This document shows, piece after piece, positions 7,551 to 14,414 of a DNA stretch of 33,937 bases; within the stretch, counting starts at the first letter, position 1, and each line of letters begins with the position of its first letter. The translations under genes were made by a program, and so were the position numbers. Source of the stretch: Spirochaetaceae bacterium (GTDB lineage: Bacteria; Spirochaetota; Spirochaetia; Treponematales; Treponemataceae); the NCBI GenBank assembly GCA_017622135.1, contig JAGARR010000032.1, positions 1 to 33,937 on the forward strand, given 5' to 3'. The notes under the pieces were generated by a model that saw nothing but the letters and a program-made list of their open reading frames with translations, was not told the DNA's origin and searched no databases.

Positions 7551-8786
7551 ATGAAGAGATTTGTTTTTTTTGTGCTGATGACTTGCTGCGGCCTTTCAGC
7601 CTTTGCCGTTCCCCTGCCGGAAGGCACAGATGCCCGCATCACCGAGGTTCGCCAGAACGACGGAAAGATTGTCTATGTGCGGCTGAAGGAGGCCACTGTC
7701 TTGAATACGCCCCTGGGCCCGCTGGAGGCAGTGGAAGAGGTGTATTTTTACGAAAGTGGCAGCATAAAGGAATTTCAACCCGCTGCTTCTGGAGAATATG
7801 AAAGTCCGGTGGGGTCCCTAACCTATACGACCACTCCCATCTCTTTTTATGAGTCGGGCTCGGTGGAGGAGATGGAGCTGGCAAAGGAAACGGATGTCAC
7901 TGGTTCTGTGGGGCGTATAAATGTGGCTCCAAAATCCATCACCTTCTATGACAATTGGATTCCCTCTTCCGTGGAGCTGGCGGAGGATTGCCAGGTGAAG
8001 CTGAAGTCCGGCGTGGTTTCTGCTCGCAGTGGCTATCGGATGTTCTTCCATGAGAACGGAACCATCCAGTCTTTTACTGTCAGCAAGTCAGAGCCGCTGG
8101 ATTCATCCATCGGAAAGATTTATCCCCAGGAAGGCTCCGTCATGGAGCTGCATCCCAATGGCATCGTTGCGGAGGTCTCTCCTGAGGATATCTGTATGGT
8201 GACGGTGGACGAAACCACCTATTTTACCAAGGCCCGGAGCCCCATTGCCTTTAGAATCAATGGCGAGGTACTGAGATTTTCCGCTGAGGCAGATGACTTT
8301 GCCTTTGGCCAGTTTAAGTTCATCTTGGAAAATGGCTCCACCGAGTTGTTTGTCTACGATGACGGCAGTGTGTTCTTCCCCAAGCCTGGTTACGTCCATC
8401 TTGCGGGACTGGAATATCGCCGCCATTGCGACGGCCTCTTTGTGGTGCCCCATCACAATCGGCTCATTTACTGGGAGGAAAGCTTTGATGATATTTCCGT
8501 CTACAACTACTCCTACAATGGAGAGGGACGGCTGGTGTCCACCTCCTTGAACATGAATATCCTCCAATACAATGATGACACCAAGAAGTACTTTGAGAAC
8601 CCGCCCTTTACCTTTGACCAAGAAAGCAATATCACCAGCTATCTGGGGTGGGAAAAAACTCGTGATCCGGAAACAAAGGCTACCTACAATCGGCCTGTCA
8701 TCGTGAAGGTGGCGGTGCGAAAGCCTGTTCAGGAGACTGTCATTCCCACGCCTCGGCCAGTGGAGCCCGTGCTGTACGAAAAGTAA
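7551..8786 (+). CDS. Exported protein of unknown function with repeated FYESGS-type motifs
   Basis: This 411-residue protein has a signal peptide of about 20 residues (KRFVFFVLMTCCGLSAFA, likely cut before VPLPEG). I do not recognise a characterised family. It has an internal repeat of about 45 residues with the pattern FYESGSIKEF, FYESGSVEEMELAKE, FYDNWIPSSVELAED, FFHENGTIQSFTVSK and LHPNGIVAEVS. The pattern resembles MORN/YwqK-like repeats, where short beta-hairpins stack. The C-terminal part ends in a proline-rich tail (PTPRPVEPV). It starts 17 nt after manC with a good ribosome site (GGAGG at 7539-7543), and a strong terminator follows. An envelope location is likely; a link to mannose-containing surface material is only suggested by position. 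Confidence 0.75.
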   Translation: MKRFVFFVLMTCCGLSAFAVPLPEGTDARITEVRQNDGKIVYVRLKEATVLNTPLGPLEAVEEVYFYESGSIKEFQPAASGEYESPVGSLTYTTTPISFYESGSVEEMELAKETDVTGSVGRINVAPKSITFYDNWIPSSVELAEDCQVKLKSGVVSARSGYRMFFHENGTIQSFTVSKSEPLDSSIGKIYPQEGSVMELHPNGIVAEVSPEDICMVTVDETTYFTKARSPIAFRINGEVLRFSAEADDFAFGQFKFILENGSTELFVYDDGSVFFPKPGYVHLAGLEYRRHCDGLFVVPHHNRLIYWEESFDDISVYNYSYNGEGRLVSTSLNMNILQYNDDTKKYFENPPFTFDQESNITSYLGWEKTRDPETKATYNRPVIVKVAVRKPVQETVIPTPRPVEPVLYEK

Positions 8787-8810
8787 ACCTGCTGGGCTGG
8801 AGTGAAAGAG

Positions 8811-8866
8811 AAGCCCCGTGGTGGAGCCTGTTTTGCAGGATTCACTTGCGGGGCTTATTTTTTTTT
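8811..8866 (+). terminator. Terminator at the convergent gene junction
   Basis: AAGCCCCG (8811-8818) pairs with CGGGGCTT (8849-8856), with an inner CCTG/CAGG hairpin, followed by A and nine T. The T-run overlaps the last codons of the response regulator on the other strand, so the element is built into a coding end. On the minus strand the hairpin could also stop transcription, though its T-run there is poor. Confidence 0.75.
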
Positions 8867-9658
8867 CTGGTTCCTATATTCCATAGGGGTGCAGCCGGTG
8901 TATTGGTGGAAAAGGCGGGAGAGATAGGTGGTGTTCTCCAATCCCAGCTGCATGGCTATCTCGTAGATTTTCAGGTTGGTGTTGGCCAGCAGCTCCTTTG
9001 CCTTTTCAATCTTGATGGAATTGATGGTGTTCTTGATGGTGCTTCCCGTGCGGTTGCTAAAGACTCGGCTTAGGTAGCTTTCGTTGACACCGATGTAGGC
9101 GGCAATCTGGTTCAAGGTGATGGCTTGGTCCAGATGCTGCTGGATGTAGCGGGTAGTTTCCAGAACGAGATTCACGCTGCCCTTCTGCTCCTGCAATTCC
9201 TGGCTGTTTGGTTTCAGCTGGGTGATGAGGTGAGTGTAGGGTGGTGGTGCAGGGATGCTGGAGGTGGTGGTCTGCTGGCGTTCCTGCTCCAGCTGCTGGA
9301 TCGACTTCTGCACCGCCGCTACCACATCCTCAAAGTCTCCTGTCTTGGTGACGTATTCCACCACACCGTAGCTGATAGCCTGCTTGGCGTAGGAGAAATC
9401 CGCATAGGCGGTGAGAAGAATTACCTTCACCTGGCTCATTTCCTGGCTGAAGAAGCGGGCCACCTCAATGCCGTCGGCTTCCGGCATCTTGATGTCGGTG
9501 ATGACAATGTCAGGCTGATTCTGCCGGGCATATTCTATTAGCTGGCGGCCATTGGTGGCCACAAAATCCAGCTGGCAGTCTATCTCTTCCCAGTTGACCA
9601 GGCTTTCCAGTGCCCTGCGAACCATGGGTTCATCGTCGGCAGCTATAACCTTGTACAT
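8855..9658 (-). CDS. Response regulator with AraC-type DNA-binding domain (YesN-like)
   Basis: The 267-residue protein has a receiver domain (1-120) with acidic pocket ADDE (7-10), phospho-acceptor Asp55 in VITDIKMPEADG, the LLTAY threonine and the VTKTGD lysine. A linker of about 45 residues follows, then a double helix-turn-helix AraC domain (about 165-264: LNQIAAYIGVNESYLSRVFSNRTG and IYEIAMQLGLENTTYLSRLFHQYTGCTPMEYR). The start at 9658 gives the normal MYKVIAADDEP N-terminus. It lies inside the kinase gene (16-nt overlap) and is preceded by GGAGG, so translation is coupled. Such regulators activate adjacent sugar-uptake operons when phosphorylated by the partner kinase. Likely targets are the direct repeats at 11486-11541 and 12907-12945. 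Confidence 0.93.
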   Translation of the reverse strand: MYKVIAADDEPMVRRALESLVNWEEIDCQLDFVATNGRQLIEYARQNQPDIVITDIKMPEADGIEVARFFSQEMSQVKVILLTAYADFSYAKQAISYGVVEYVTKTGDFEDVVAAVQKSIQQLEQERQQTTTSSIPAPPPYTHLITQLKPNSQELQEQKGSVNLVLETTRYIQQHLDQAITLNQIAAYIGVNESYLSRVFSNRTGSTIKNTINSIKIEKAKELLANTNLKIYEIAMQLGLENTTYLSRLFHQYTGCTPMEYRNQKKK

Positions 9659-11415
9659 GGCTCCTCCCGTTCCTGTGGTATGATGATGGTGACGGTAGTC
9701 CCCCGTTCCCGCTGGCTGAATATCCTCAGTCCGTATTCCTGTCCGTAGAGCAGCTGGATCAGCTGGTGGAGATTGTTCAGTCCCACCCGATTGTGCTTGT
9801 AGGCGTGGGATTCCTGGTGGCATGGCAGCTGCAGGGGCAGTGGAATTGCTCCCTCCAGGGTCTCAAATCCCATTCCGTTGTCCTGAACGGTCAGCACCAG
9901 CAACTGTTCCTGCTGATGCACATCAATCTGGAGATGGCCGCCACCGCTTTTGGGCTCCAGTCCGTGCACAACAGCATTCTCCACGATGAACTGGAGGCAG
10001 AGCTTGGGAACCTGACAGTCCAGCAGGCTCTCGTCCTGGAGGTTGATGTGGTAGGACAAGGTGCCATCGTGGCGGTAGCATTGTAGGTAGAGGTAGAATT
10101 CCACGTATTCCAGCTCCTGCCGAAGGGAAACCTTTTCCGTATCCTTGCGGTAGATGCTGGCCTGCACCAGTCGTGAAAAAGCGGTGGTCATCTTGTGGAT
10201 GTCGTGGTTCTTGTCCAGCTGTGCCTTGATGGCAATCATGTTCAGCACATTGAACATAAAGTGGGGGTTCATCTGGGACTGGAGGAATTTCAATTCCGCA
10301 TCCTGCAGCAGGAGCTTCTTTTGGTACACCTCGGTAATCAGATAATTGATGCGCTCCGTCATCTGGTTGAAGACGCTGGATATTTCCTGAAATTCGCGGC
10401 TGCTGTAGTCGGGCAGCTTTGTGTCGTACTGGCCTTCCTTTACCAGGGTGATTTTTTCTCCGATTTCCCGCAGGGGCACCGTCAGTCTCAGAATCAGCAG
10501 CACCGAGAGACCCACAATCACCAGGGAAAGCAGCACGGTGTACACAAGGTAGGAGCCGATGGTCTGGAAAATCAGGGTCATCATCTGGTTTTCAGGAATT
10601 GCCATGGCCACCTTCAATCCCAGCCGCAGCTTGTGGGTGTAGCTTCGGTAGGTCTGGCCCTTCAGCTGCAGGGAACGGGGCTCCGGCGTCACCTCTAGCA
10701 GCGGCGGTAAGTCTTCACGTTCCAGAATATGCTCCTCCACCCTGCAAAGGGGCTCGTTGTACTTGTTCAGCAGGCACCAGAAGGTCTGCTGGTAGCGTTC
10801 CGTGGGTTTCATCAGCTGGCGGAGGGTTTCTGTGCTGATGGAGAAGGCCATAGTTCCAATGTTTTGCATGAAGTTGGTGTAGACGGTAAAGAATACGTGG
10901 ATGTGGTCTCTATCGGAAAAGAACTGCACATCACGGCCATTTCCCCGAAACTGGGTGTGGAGGTTCAGGATTCTGGCGGAAAGCTCCTGCTCCTGGGTGA
11001 ACAGCAGCTGGTGGTAGTGGACGGAGAGAATGCTGCCGCCCTGGTTCATCAGGTAGGCGGAGGTCAAGAAGGGGGCAGAGACGAGGTCCGTGTTCTTGTC
11101 CGAGTATACATTTGCCACCTTCTTGAATTCCTGCGTCGTCTCCTCTGTTGCGGGAGCCTGGTTCAGCAGGAAGGTCATAAGGATGGAATTCCGGCGAACC
11201 TCCAGCAGCAGCTCCTCGGCAAAGAGGGTCTTTGTCTCCAGGTTCGTTCCCGTTTCCTCCAGAAAGAAGTTTATGTCCTCCTGCAGGTAGGAGCCGATAA
11301 TGGAGCTCATGGAAAAAAGCAGGAAGGAAACCAGCAGGGCCATGGAAATGAGAATGATGGAGCAGTTGAGGATGATGATTTTGAACCGAAGGGACCTGGG
11401 CTGCCGGCCGTTCAT
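9643..11415 (-). CDS. Sensor histidine kinase, YesM/LytS-type (HisKA_7TM-free, two membrane helices)
   Basis: This 590-residue membrane kinase has helix 1 at about 12-38 and an extracytoplasmic sensor region of about 240 residues. Helix 2 is at about 285-310, then a HAMP domain (RLTVPLREIGEKI). The His_kinase dimerisation module has LQSQMNPHFMFNVLN, with the phosphorylated histidine at 385. The HATPase domain has VENAVVHGL near 480, DNGMGFE near 515 and NRVGLNNLHQLI. This is the family paired with AraC-type response regulators in carbohydrate uptake. The start is supported by a strong ribosome site (AGGAGGT on the minus strand, 11421-11427, 5 nt from the ATG). It is divergent from the binding-protein operon it probably controls. 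The ligand is unknown; a fucosylated sugar is an inference. Confidence 0.94.
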   Translation of the reverse strand: MNGRQPRSLRFKIIILNCSIILISMALLVSFLLFSMSSIIGSYLQEDINFFLEETGTNLETKTLFAEELLLEVRRNSILMTFLLNQAPATEETTQEFKKVANVYSDKNTDLVSAPFLTSAYLMNQGGSILSVHYHQLLFTQEQELSARILNLHTQFRGNGRDVQFFSDRDHIHVFFTVYTNFMQNIGTMAFSISTETLRQLMKPTERYQQTFWCLLNKYNEPLCRVEEHILEREDLPPLLEVTPEPRSLQLKGQTYRSYTHKLRLGLKVAMAIPENQMMTLIFQTIGSYLVYTVLLSLVIVGLSVLLILRLTVPLREIGEKITLVKEGQYDTKLPDYSSREFQEISSVFNQMTERINYLITEVYQKKLLLQDAELKFLQSQMNPHFMFNVLNMIAIKAQLDKNHDIHKMTTAFSRLVQASIYRKDTEKVSLRQELEYVEFYLYLQCYRHDGTLSYHINLQDESLLDCQVPKLCLQFIVENAVVHGLEPKSGGGHLQIDVHQQEQLLVLTVQDNGMGFETLEGAIPLPLQLPCHQESHAYKHNRVGLNNLHQLIQLLYGQEYGLRIFSQRERGTTVTIIIPQEREEPCTRL

Positions 11416-11420
11416 TTCCC

Positions 11421-11462
11421 ACCTCCTAGAAGGAGTATAGCACGGAATGGAGCAGTTGGTAA
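11421..11462 (-). promoter_or_regulatory. Promoter and RBS of the kinase-regulator operon
   Basis: On the minus strand TTACCA (11462-11457), a 17-bp spacer and TATACT (11439-11434) precede AGGAGGT (11427-11421) and the kinase ATG at 11415. Confidence 0.6.
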
Positions 11463-11485
11463 GGCCAGCACTGGCAGGGTAAAAT

Positions 11486-11541
11486 AAGTCGGCTACAACC
11501 GGTATAGTCTGTATTTTTTCATTTTAAGTCGGATGCAACCG
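11486..11541 (+). repeat. Pair of direct repeats, candidate operator for the AraC-type regulator
   Basis: AAGTCGGCTACAACCG (11486-11501) and AAGTCGGATGCAACCG (11526-11541) differ at two positions and start exactly 40 bp apart, near four helical turns. The proximal copy ends 6 nt before the -35 box of the binding-protein gene. Both lie in the divergent region between the regulator operon and that gene, as expected for an AraC-type activator. Confidence 0.6.
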
Positions 11542-11547
11542 TACACG

Positions 11548-11576
11548 TTGTAATTTTACGTAGTCAGAGCTATCAT
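11548..11576 (+). promoter_or_regulatory. Promoter of the lipoprotein binding-protein gene
   Basis: TTGTAA (11548-11553), a 17-bp spacer and TATCAT (11571-11576). Both boxes are imperfect, in keeping with activation from the adjacent direct repeats. Confidence 0.5.
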
Positions 11577-11596
11577 GGAGGAAGAGAAGGTACAGC

Positions 11597-12895
11597 ATGA
11601 AGTGTAGACGGATACTTTCGCCAGTTGAATTTTTGTGGGTTTTGTTGTGGCTGGCACTCCTTTGTTCCTGCCGTAAGGCCCCCCAGCCGGAGCCAGTGGT
11701 GGAGATTAAGTTCATGCATGGCTGGGGTGGCAACGGAACCGACCATCTGGCTATGCGGGACATTTTCCAGGGATTTCAGGAAAGCCGGCAGGATGTGCGG
11801 CTGGTGGTGGACTCTGCTCCAGATATTTCCGTGGTTATAGACAAAGCCTGCGATATGCTGGTGGTGGACAGGATGCCGGACATTATCAGCACCAATGGGC
11901 GGGGAATCTATGTCTCCAATGCTGTGAAGAAGGGCACTGCCTTGAACCTCACTCCCCACATCCTCAGTGACCCGGAATTCCATCGGAATATGCCGGCGGC
12001 CCTGCTGAGTCAGATCAAGGACAACCAGCCCCTGTATTCCGTGCCTGATGTGATGGAGGTGCAGGGCCTGTGGTACAACCGCCGTATCCTGGAGGAATCG
12101 GGGTTGCTGCAGCCGGGACAGCCACTCCCTGCCGACTGGGAGGACTTCATGGCCCTGTGCCGTCAGCTGGTGGAATGGAGCCGCCGTGAGAATCGTGACG
12201 TGCTGCCCTTTGCCCTGGACCAACAGCGGTATCTCACTATTTTCATTGCCCTGCTGGCCAGCCACGGTGGAGAGGGCTCCCTGCGGCAGCTGTCCCAAAG
12301 TTACCTTGACTCAGCATTGATTCAGTGTCTGGAGTGGTTGCGGGTGCTGAAAACCTTTTCCCGTCAGGAAAGCTTTCCCTTGGGCATCAACGACAGCCGT
12401 CAGGCCTTTTTGGAGGGGCAGTCGGTGTTCTTTCTCAACGGGGTCTGGGACAACATGGTGTTTGCGGGAACAGATTTTGAGGCGGATATTGGCTATAGTC
12501 CTTATCCCGGTCTGGATGGTGTCACCGTCTCCTATGTGTCTCTTTCGGAAGGCTATGTCATCAGTGCCCAGTCTTCGCCCCGGCAACAGGCTGTCGCCCT
12601 GGATTTCTTGAAATACCTCCTTTCTCAGCCGGTGCAGGAGCGGATTGTGGAGGAGACATTGCAGGTTCCCTTGAATCCGGCGGTAAAGGTGGAGACCATC
12701 CGTCAGTCCCATCCCCTGCTGGGAATGGCCTTGGAGGAAGCCTACCGTGCCCAGGTTCAGGTTCCCACAGTATACTCCCTGTGGCATGAGGCAGTGGTGG
12801 CGGCCTTCAACAACAATGTTGCAGCCTTCTTGGAGGGGCAGATTTCTGCCGAACAGTTGGCCCAGCTGATGGAGGATGCTCGGCTCCAGCTGTAG
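11597..12895 (+). CDS. ABC transporter sugar-binding lipoprotein (family 1 solute-binding protein)
   Basis: The 432-residue protein starts with a lipoprotein signal peptide (hydrophobic stretch LWVLLWLALLCSC; the lipidated cysteine is probably Cys25, possibly Cys23). The rest is a family 1 extracellular binding protein with the two-lobe pattern, recognisable from MRDIFQGFQ, MPDIIST, LWYNRRILEESG, WEDFMALCRQL, FFLNGVWDN and the C-terminal EEAYRAQVQVPTVYSLW block. It is a diverged paralogue of the protein encoded just downstream: MRDI, the WYN motif and the NGVWD/NGVWN motif coincide. It opens the uptake operon, opposite the two-component genes. The ligand is inferred to be a fucosylated saccharide from the GH29 gene in the operon. 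GAGAAGG seven nt before the ATG is the likely ribosome site. Confidence 0.9.
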   Translation: MKCRRILSPVEFLWVLLWLALLCSCRKAPQPEPVVEIKFMHGWGGNGTDHLAMRDIFQGFQESRQDVRLVVDSAPDISVVIDKACDMLVVDRMPDIISTNGRGIYVSNAVKKGTALNLTPHILSDPEFHRNMPAALLSQIKDNQPLYSVPDVMEVQGLWYNRRILEESGLLQPGQPLPADWEDFMALCRQLVEWSRRENRDVLPFALDQQRYLTIFIALLASHGGEGSLRQLSQSYLDSALIQCLEWLRVLKTFSRQESFPLGINDSRQAFLEGQSVFFLNGVWDNMVFAGTDFEADIGYSPYPGLDGVTVSYVSLSEGYVISAQSSPRQQAVALDFLKYLLSQPVQERIVEETLQVPLNPAVKVETIRQSHPLLGMALEEAYRAQVQVPTVYSLWHEAVVAAFNNNVAAFLEGQISAEQLAQLMEDARLQL

Positions 12896-12906
12896 GCTTT
12901 GCTGAA

Positions 12907-12945
12907 AAGTAAAAAAAGTACAAAACTAAGTAAAAAAAGTGCAAA
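12907..12945 (+). repeat. 21-bp-period direct repeat, candidate activator site upstream of second binding-protein gene
   Basis: Two near-identical 18-bp units, AAGTAAAAAAAGTACAAA (12907-12924) and AAGTAAAAAAAGTGCAAA (12928-12945), start 21 bp apart, two helical turns. AAGT itself recurs at 12907, 12916, 12928 and 12937. The proximal unit runs into where a -35 box would lie, and the promoter has no recognisable -35. This fits an AraC-type activator touching RNA polymerase. Confidence 0.6.
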
Positions 12946-12964
12946 CCTCATTTTTCTACCATGC

Positions 12965-12993
12965 TAGAATTAAATTCCAAAACTTTGGAATTT
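12965..12993 (+). promoter_or_regulatory. -10 box followed by a perfect 22-bp palindrome over the start point
   Basis: TAGAAT (12965-12970) is the likely -10 box. Immediately after it, AAATTCCAAA (12972-12981) and its exact reverse complement TTTGGAATTT (12984-12993) flank an AC centre. The start point would fall inside the left arm, where a bound repressor would block initiation. Alternatively it forms a hairpin in the 5' leader. The ribosome site GGAGG begins 5 nt after it. Confidence 0.55.
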
Positions 12994-13006
12994 CTTTGGA
13001 GGAAAC

Positions 13007-14278
13007 ATGAAAAAGGTTTTATTGTCTATGGTAGCCCTGTCGCTGATTGGTGGCATGGTGTTTGCCGCTGGAAAGAAGGATGCCGGTAAGGACGAGGTGG
13101 TGGAATTCTACCACGGATATTTCCACTCAGAAAGCGAGTGGCCTCCTGCCAAGGCCATGCGGGACATTTACGATGAGTTTGCAGCCCGGTATGCAGACGG
13201 TCCTGTAACGTTCAAGGCCATTCCCCTTGAAACCCGTGACGATATGGTTAACGCCCAGATTGCCGGTGGAAATTTCCCCGATGTTGTTGATTTGGGACGC
13301 CCCCTTTCTCCCTCTGCAATTTCCCAAGGGCTGGTTGTTGACTTGAAGTCCTACATCGACTCCAACAATCTGCAGAAGGCCGTTGGTATCAACTATACTC
13401 AGAACAATATCAACGGTGGAATTTATAACGTTCACGATCAGGTTGAAAGCCGTGGCATCTGGTACAACGAGGCTATCCTGAAGAAGGCTGGCGTTTCCAT
13501 CTCCGACCTGAGCACCTGGGAAGGCTTTGCAAAGGCTATGGAGGCTGTCCGTGCCTTGAACGATGGTTCCTATGGCTACATTGCTGGACAGGGCTCCATC
13601 ATGATGATGACGGCCTATATGGCTCAGACCCCCAAGGGACAGGCGCTTGTTTCCGCTGGACTGACTGCTGAGGTTATCAACTCCAAGGAATTTGAGGATG
13701 CTTTCAAGGCCATCGCTGCTCTGGACAAGGCCAATGGTTCTGCTCACACCACTGTGGACACGGGCAACCTGATGGCTGACTTCAATGCTGCAGGAAAGGT
13801 TGCTGTGCTGAACAATGGTGTTTGGAATGCCGGTTCTGTCTCCAAGGAGATGCTGGGAACACTGAAGCCCTCCATCTATCCTGGAAATGTTGCCATCGTT
13901 TCTGCTGGAAATGGTCTGGCCATCTCCAACAAGATGAGCGATGCAAAGAAGAAGGTTGCCCTTGAGTTCTTTGCCTACATGGTGAGCCCGGAGGTTCAGG
14001 AGAAGATCTTCAACCTGGTTCAGGCAAATCCCTGTAATGCCACTGTTGATCTGAACAAGCTGGCTGCCCAGAACACCGATCCCAACACAGCCCTGCTGGC
14101 AGATGCCTGCTCCCAGGTTAACAATGCAAAGATTGTTGTGCCCAGCTTGTACAACACATGGGGAGGAGATGTTGTCAACTCTCTGATCAATGCCTTCATG
14201 GAGTGCGCAGTGTCTTCCACAGATATCAACCAGCGCTTCAATCAGCTGAAGCAGGAGCTGTCCGCTCTCATCAGCTAA
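13007..14278 (+). CDS. ABC transporter sugar-binding protein with cleavable signal peptide
   Basis: The 423-residue family 1 solute-binding protein has a spirochaete-style signal peptide (KKVLLSMVALSLIGGMVFA, then AGKKDAGKD) and no lipobox cysteine. It would therefore be periplasmic and soluble rather than lipid-anchored like its paralogue upstream. Recognisable blocks are FYHGYFHSESEWPPAKAMRD, GGNFPDVVDLG, SRGIWYNEAILKKAGV, TWEGFAKAMEAVR, AVLNNGVWNAG and VALEFFAYMVSPEVQE. Codon use is very regular, suggesting high expression. It has its own regulated promoter (repeats at 12907-12945, palindrome at 12972-12993) and is followed by a hairpin that could make its transcript more abundant than the permease transcript. 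It is probably the main binding protein of the transporter; ligand specificity cannot be read from sequence. Confidence 0.93.
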   Translation: MKKVLLSMVALSLIGGMVFAAGKKDAGKDEVVEFYHGYFHSESEWPPAKAMRDIYDEFAARYADGPVTFKAIPLETRDDMVNAQIAGGNFPDVVDLGRPLSPSAISQGLVVDLKSYIDSNNLQKAVGINYTQNNINGGIYNVHDQVESRGIWYNEAILKKAGVSISDLSTWEGFAKAMEAVRALNDGSYGYIAGQGSIMMMTAYMAQTPKGQALVSAGLTAEVINSKEFEDAFKAIAALDKANGSAHTTVDTGNLMADFNAAGKVAVLNNGVWNAGSVSKEMLGTLKPSIYPGNVAIVSAGNGLAISNKMSDAKKKVALEFFAYMVSPEVQEKIFNLVQANPCNATVDLNKLAAQNTDPNTALLADACSQVNNAKIVVPSLYNTWGGDVVNSLINAFMECAVSSTDINQRFNQLKQELSALIS

Positions 14279-14296
14279 GCTCACACTCGATTTTGG

Positions 14297-14339
14297 AAGG
14301 GAGGTCCTGGCACCTGGTGCTCTGACTTCCCTTTCTTTT
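14297..14339 (+). terminator. Intra-operon hairpin between binding protein and permeases
   Basis: AAGGGAGGTC (14297-14306) pairs with GACTTCCCTT (14324-14333) with one G-T pair; the loop has further pairing, and TCTTTTG follows. No strong promoter follows before the permease gene, so a partial terminator or mRNA stabiliser fits best. Confidence 0.6.
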
Positions 14340-14414
14340 GCCTGTCTATACAGTGTTGTGGAGGGTCTGTCCTGGTCGGCCTTTGGACAGATGGCTCTTG
14401 ACAAGGGGGTTTTT

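Noticed and set aside
9659..9823. N-terminal extension of the response regulator
   Set aside because: The 55 added residues come from the kinase gene in another frame; receiver domains start directly with MYKVIAADDEP and there is a ribosome site for it.
12907..12945. CRISPR-like repeat
   Set aside because: Only two units with 3 bp between them, no spacers and no cas genes; the layout is that of an operator.
14398..14403. TTGACA as a promoter for the permeases
   Set aside because: It lies 11 nt before the permease start, leaving no room for a -10 box and start point ahead of the gene.
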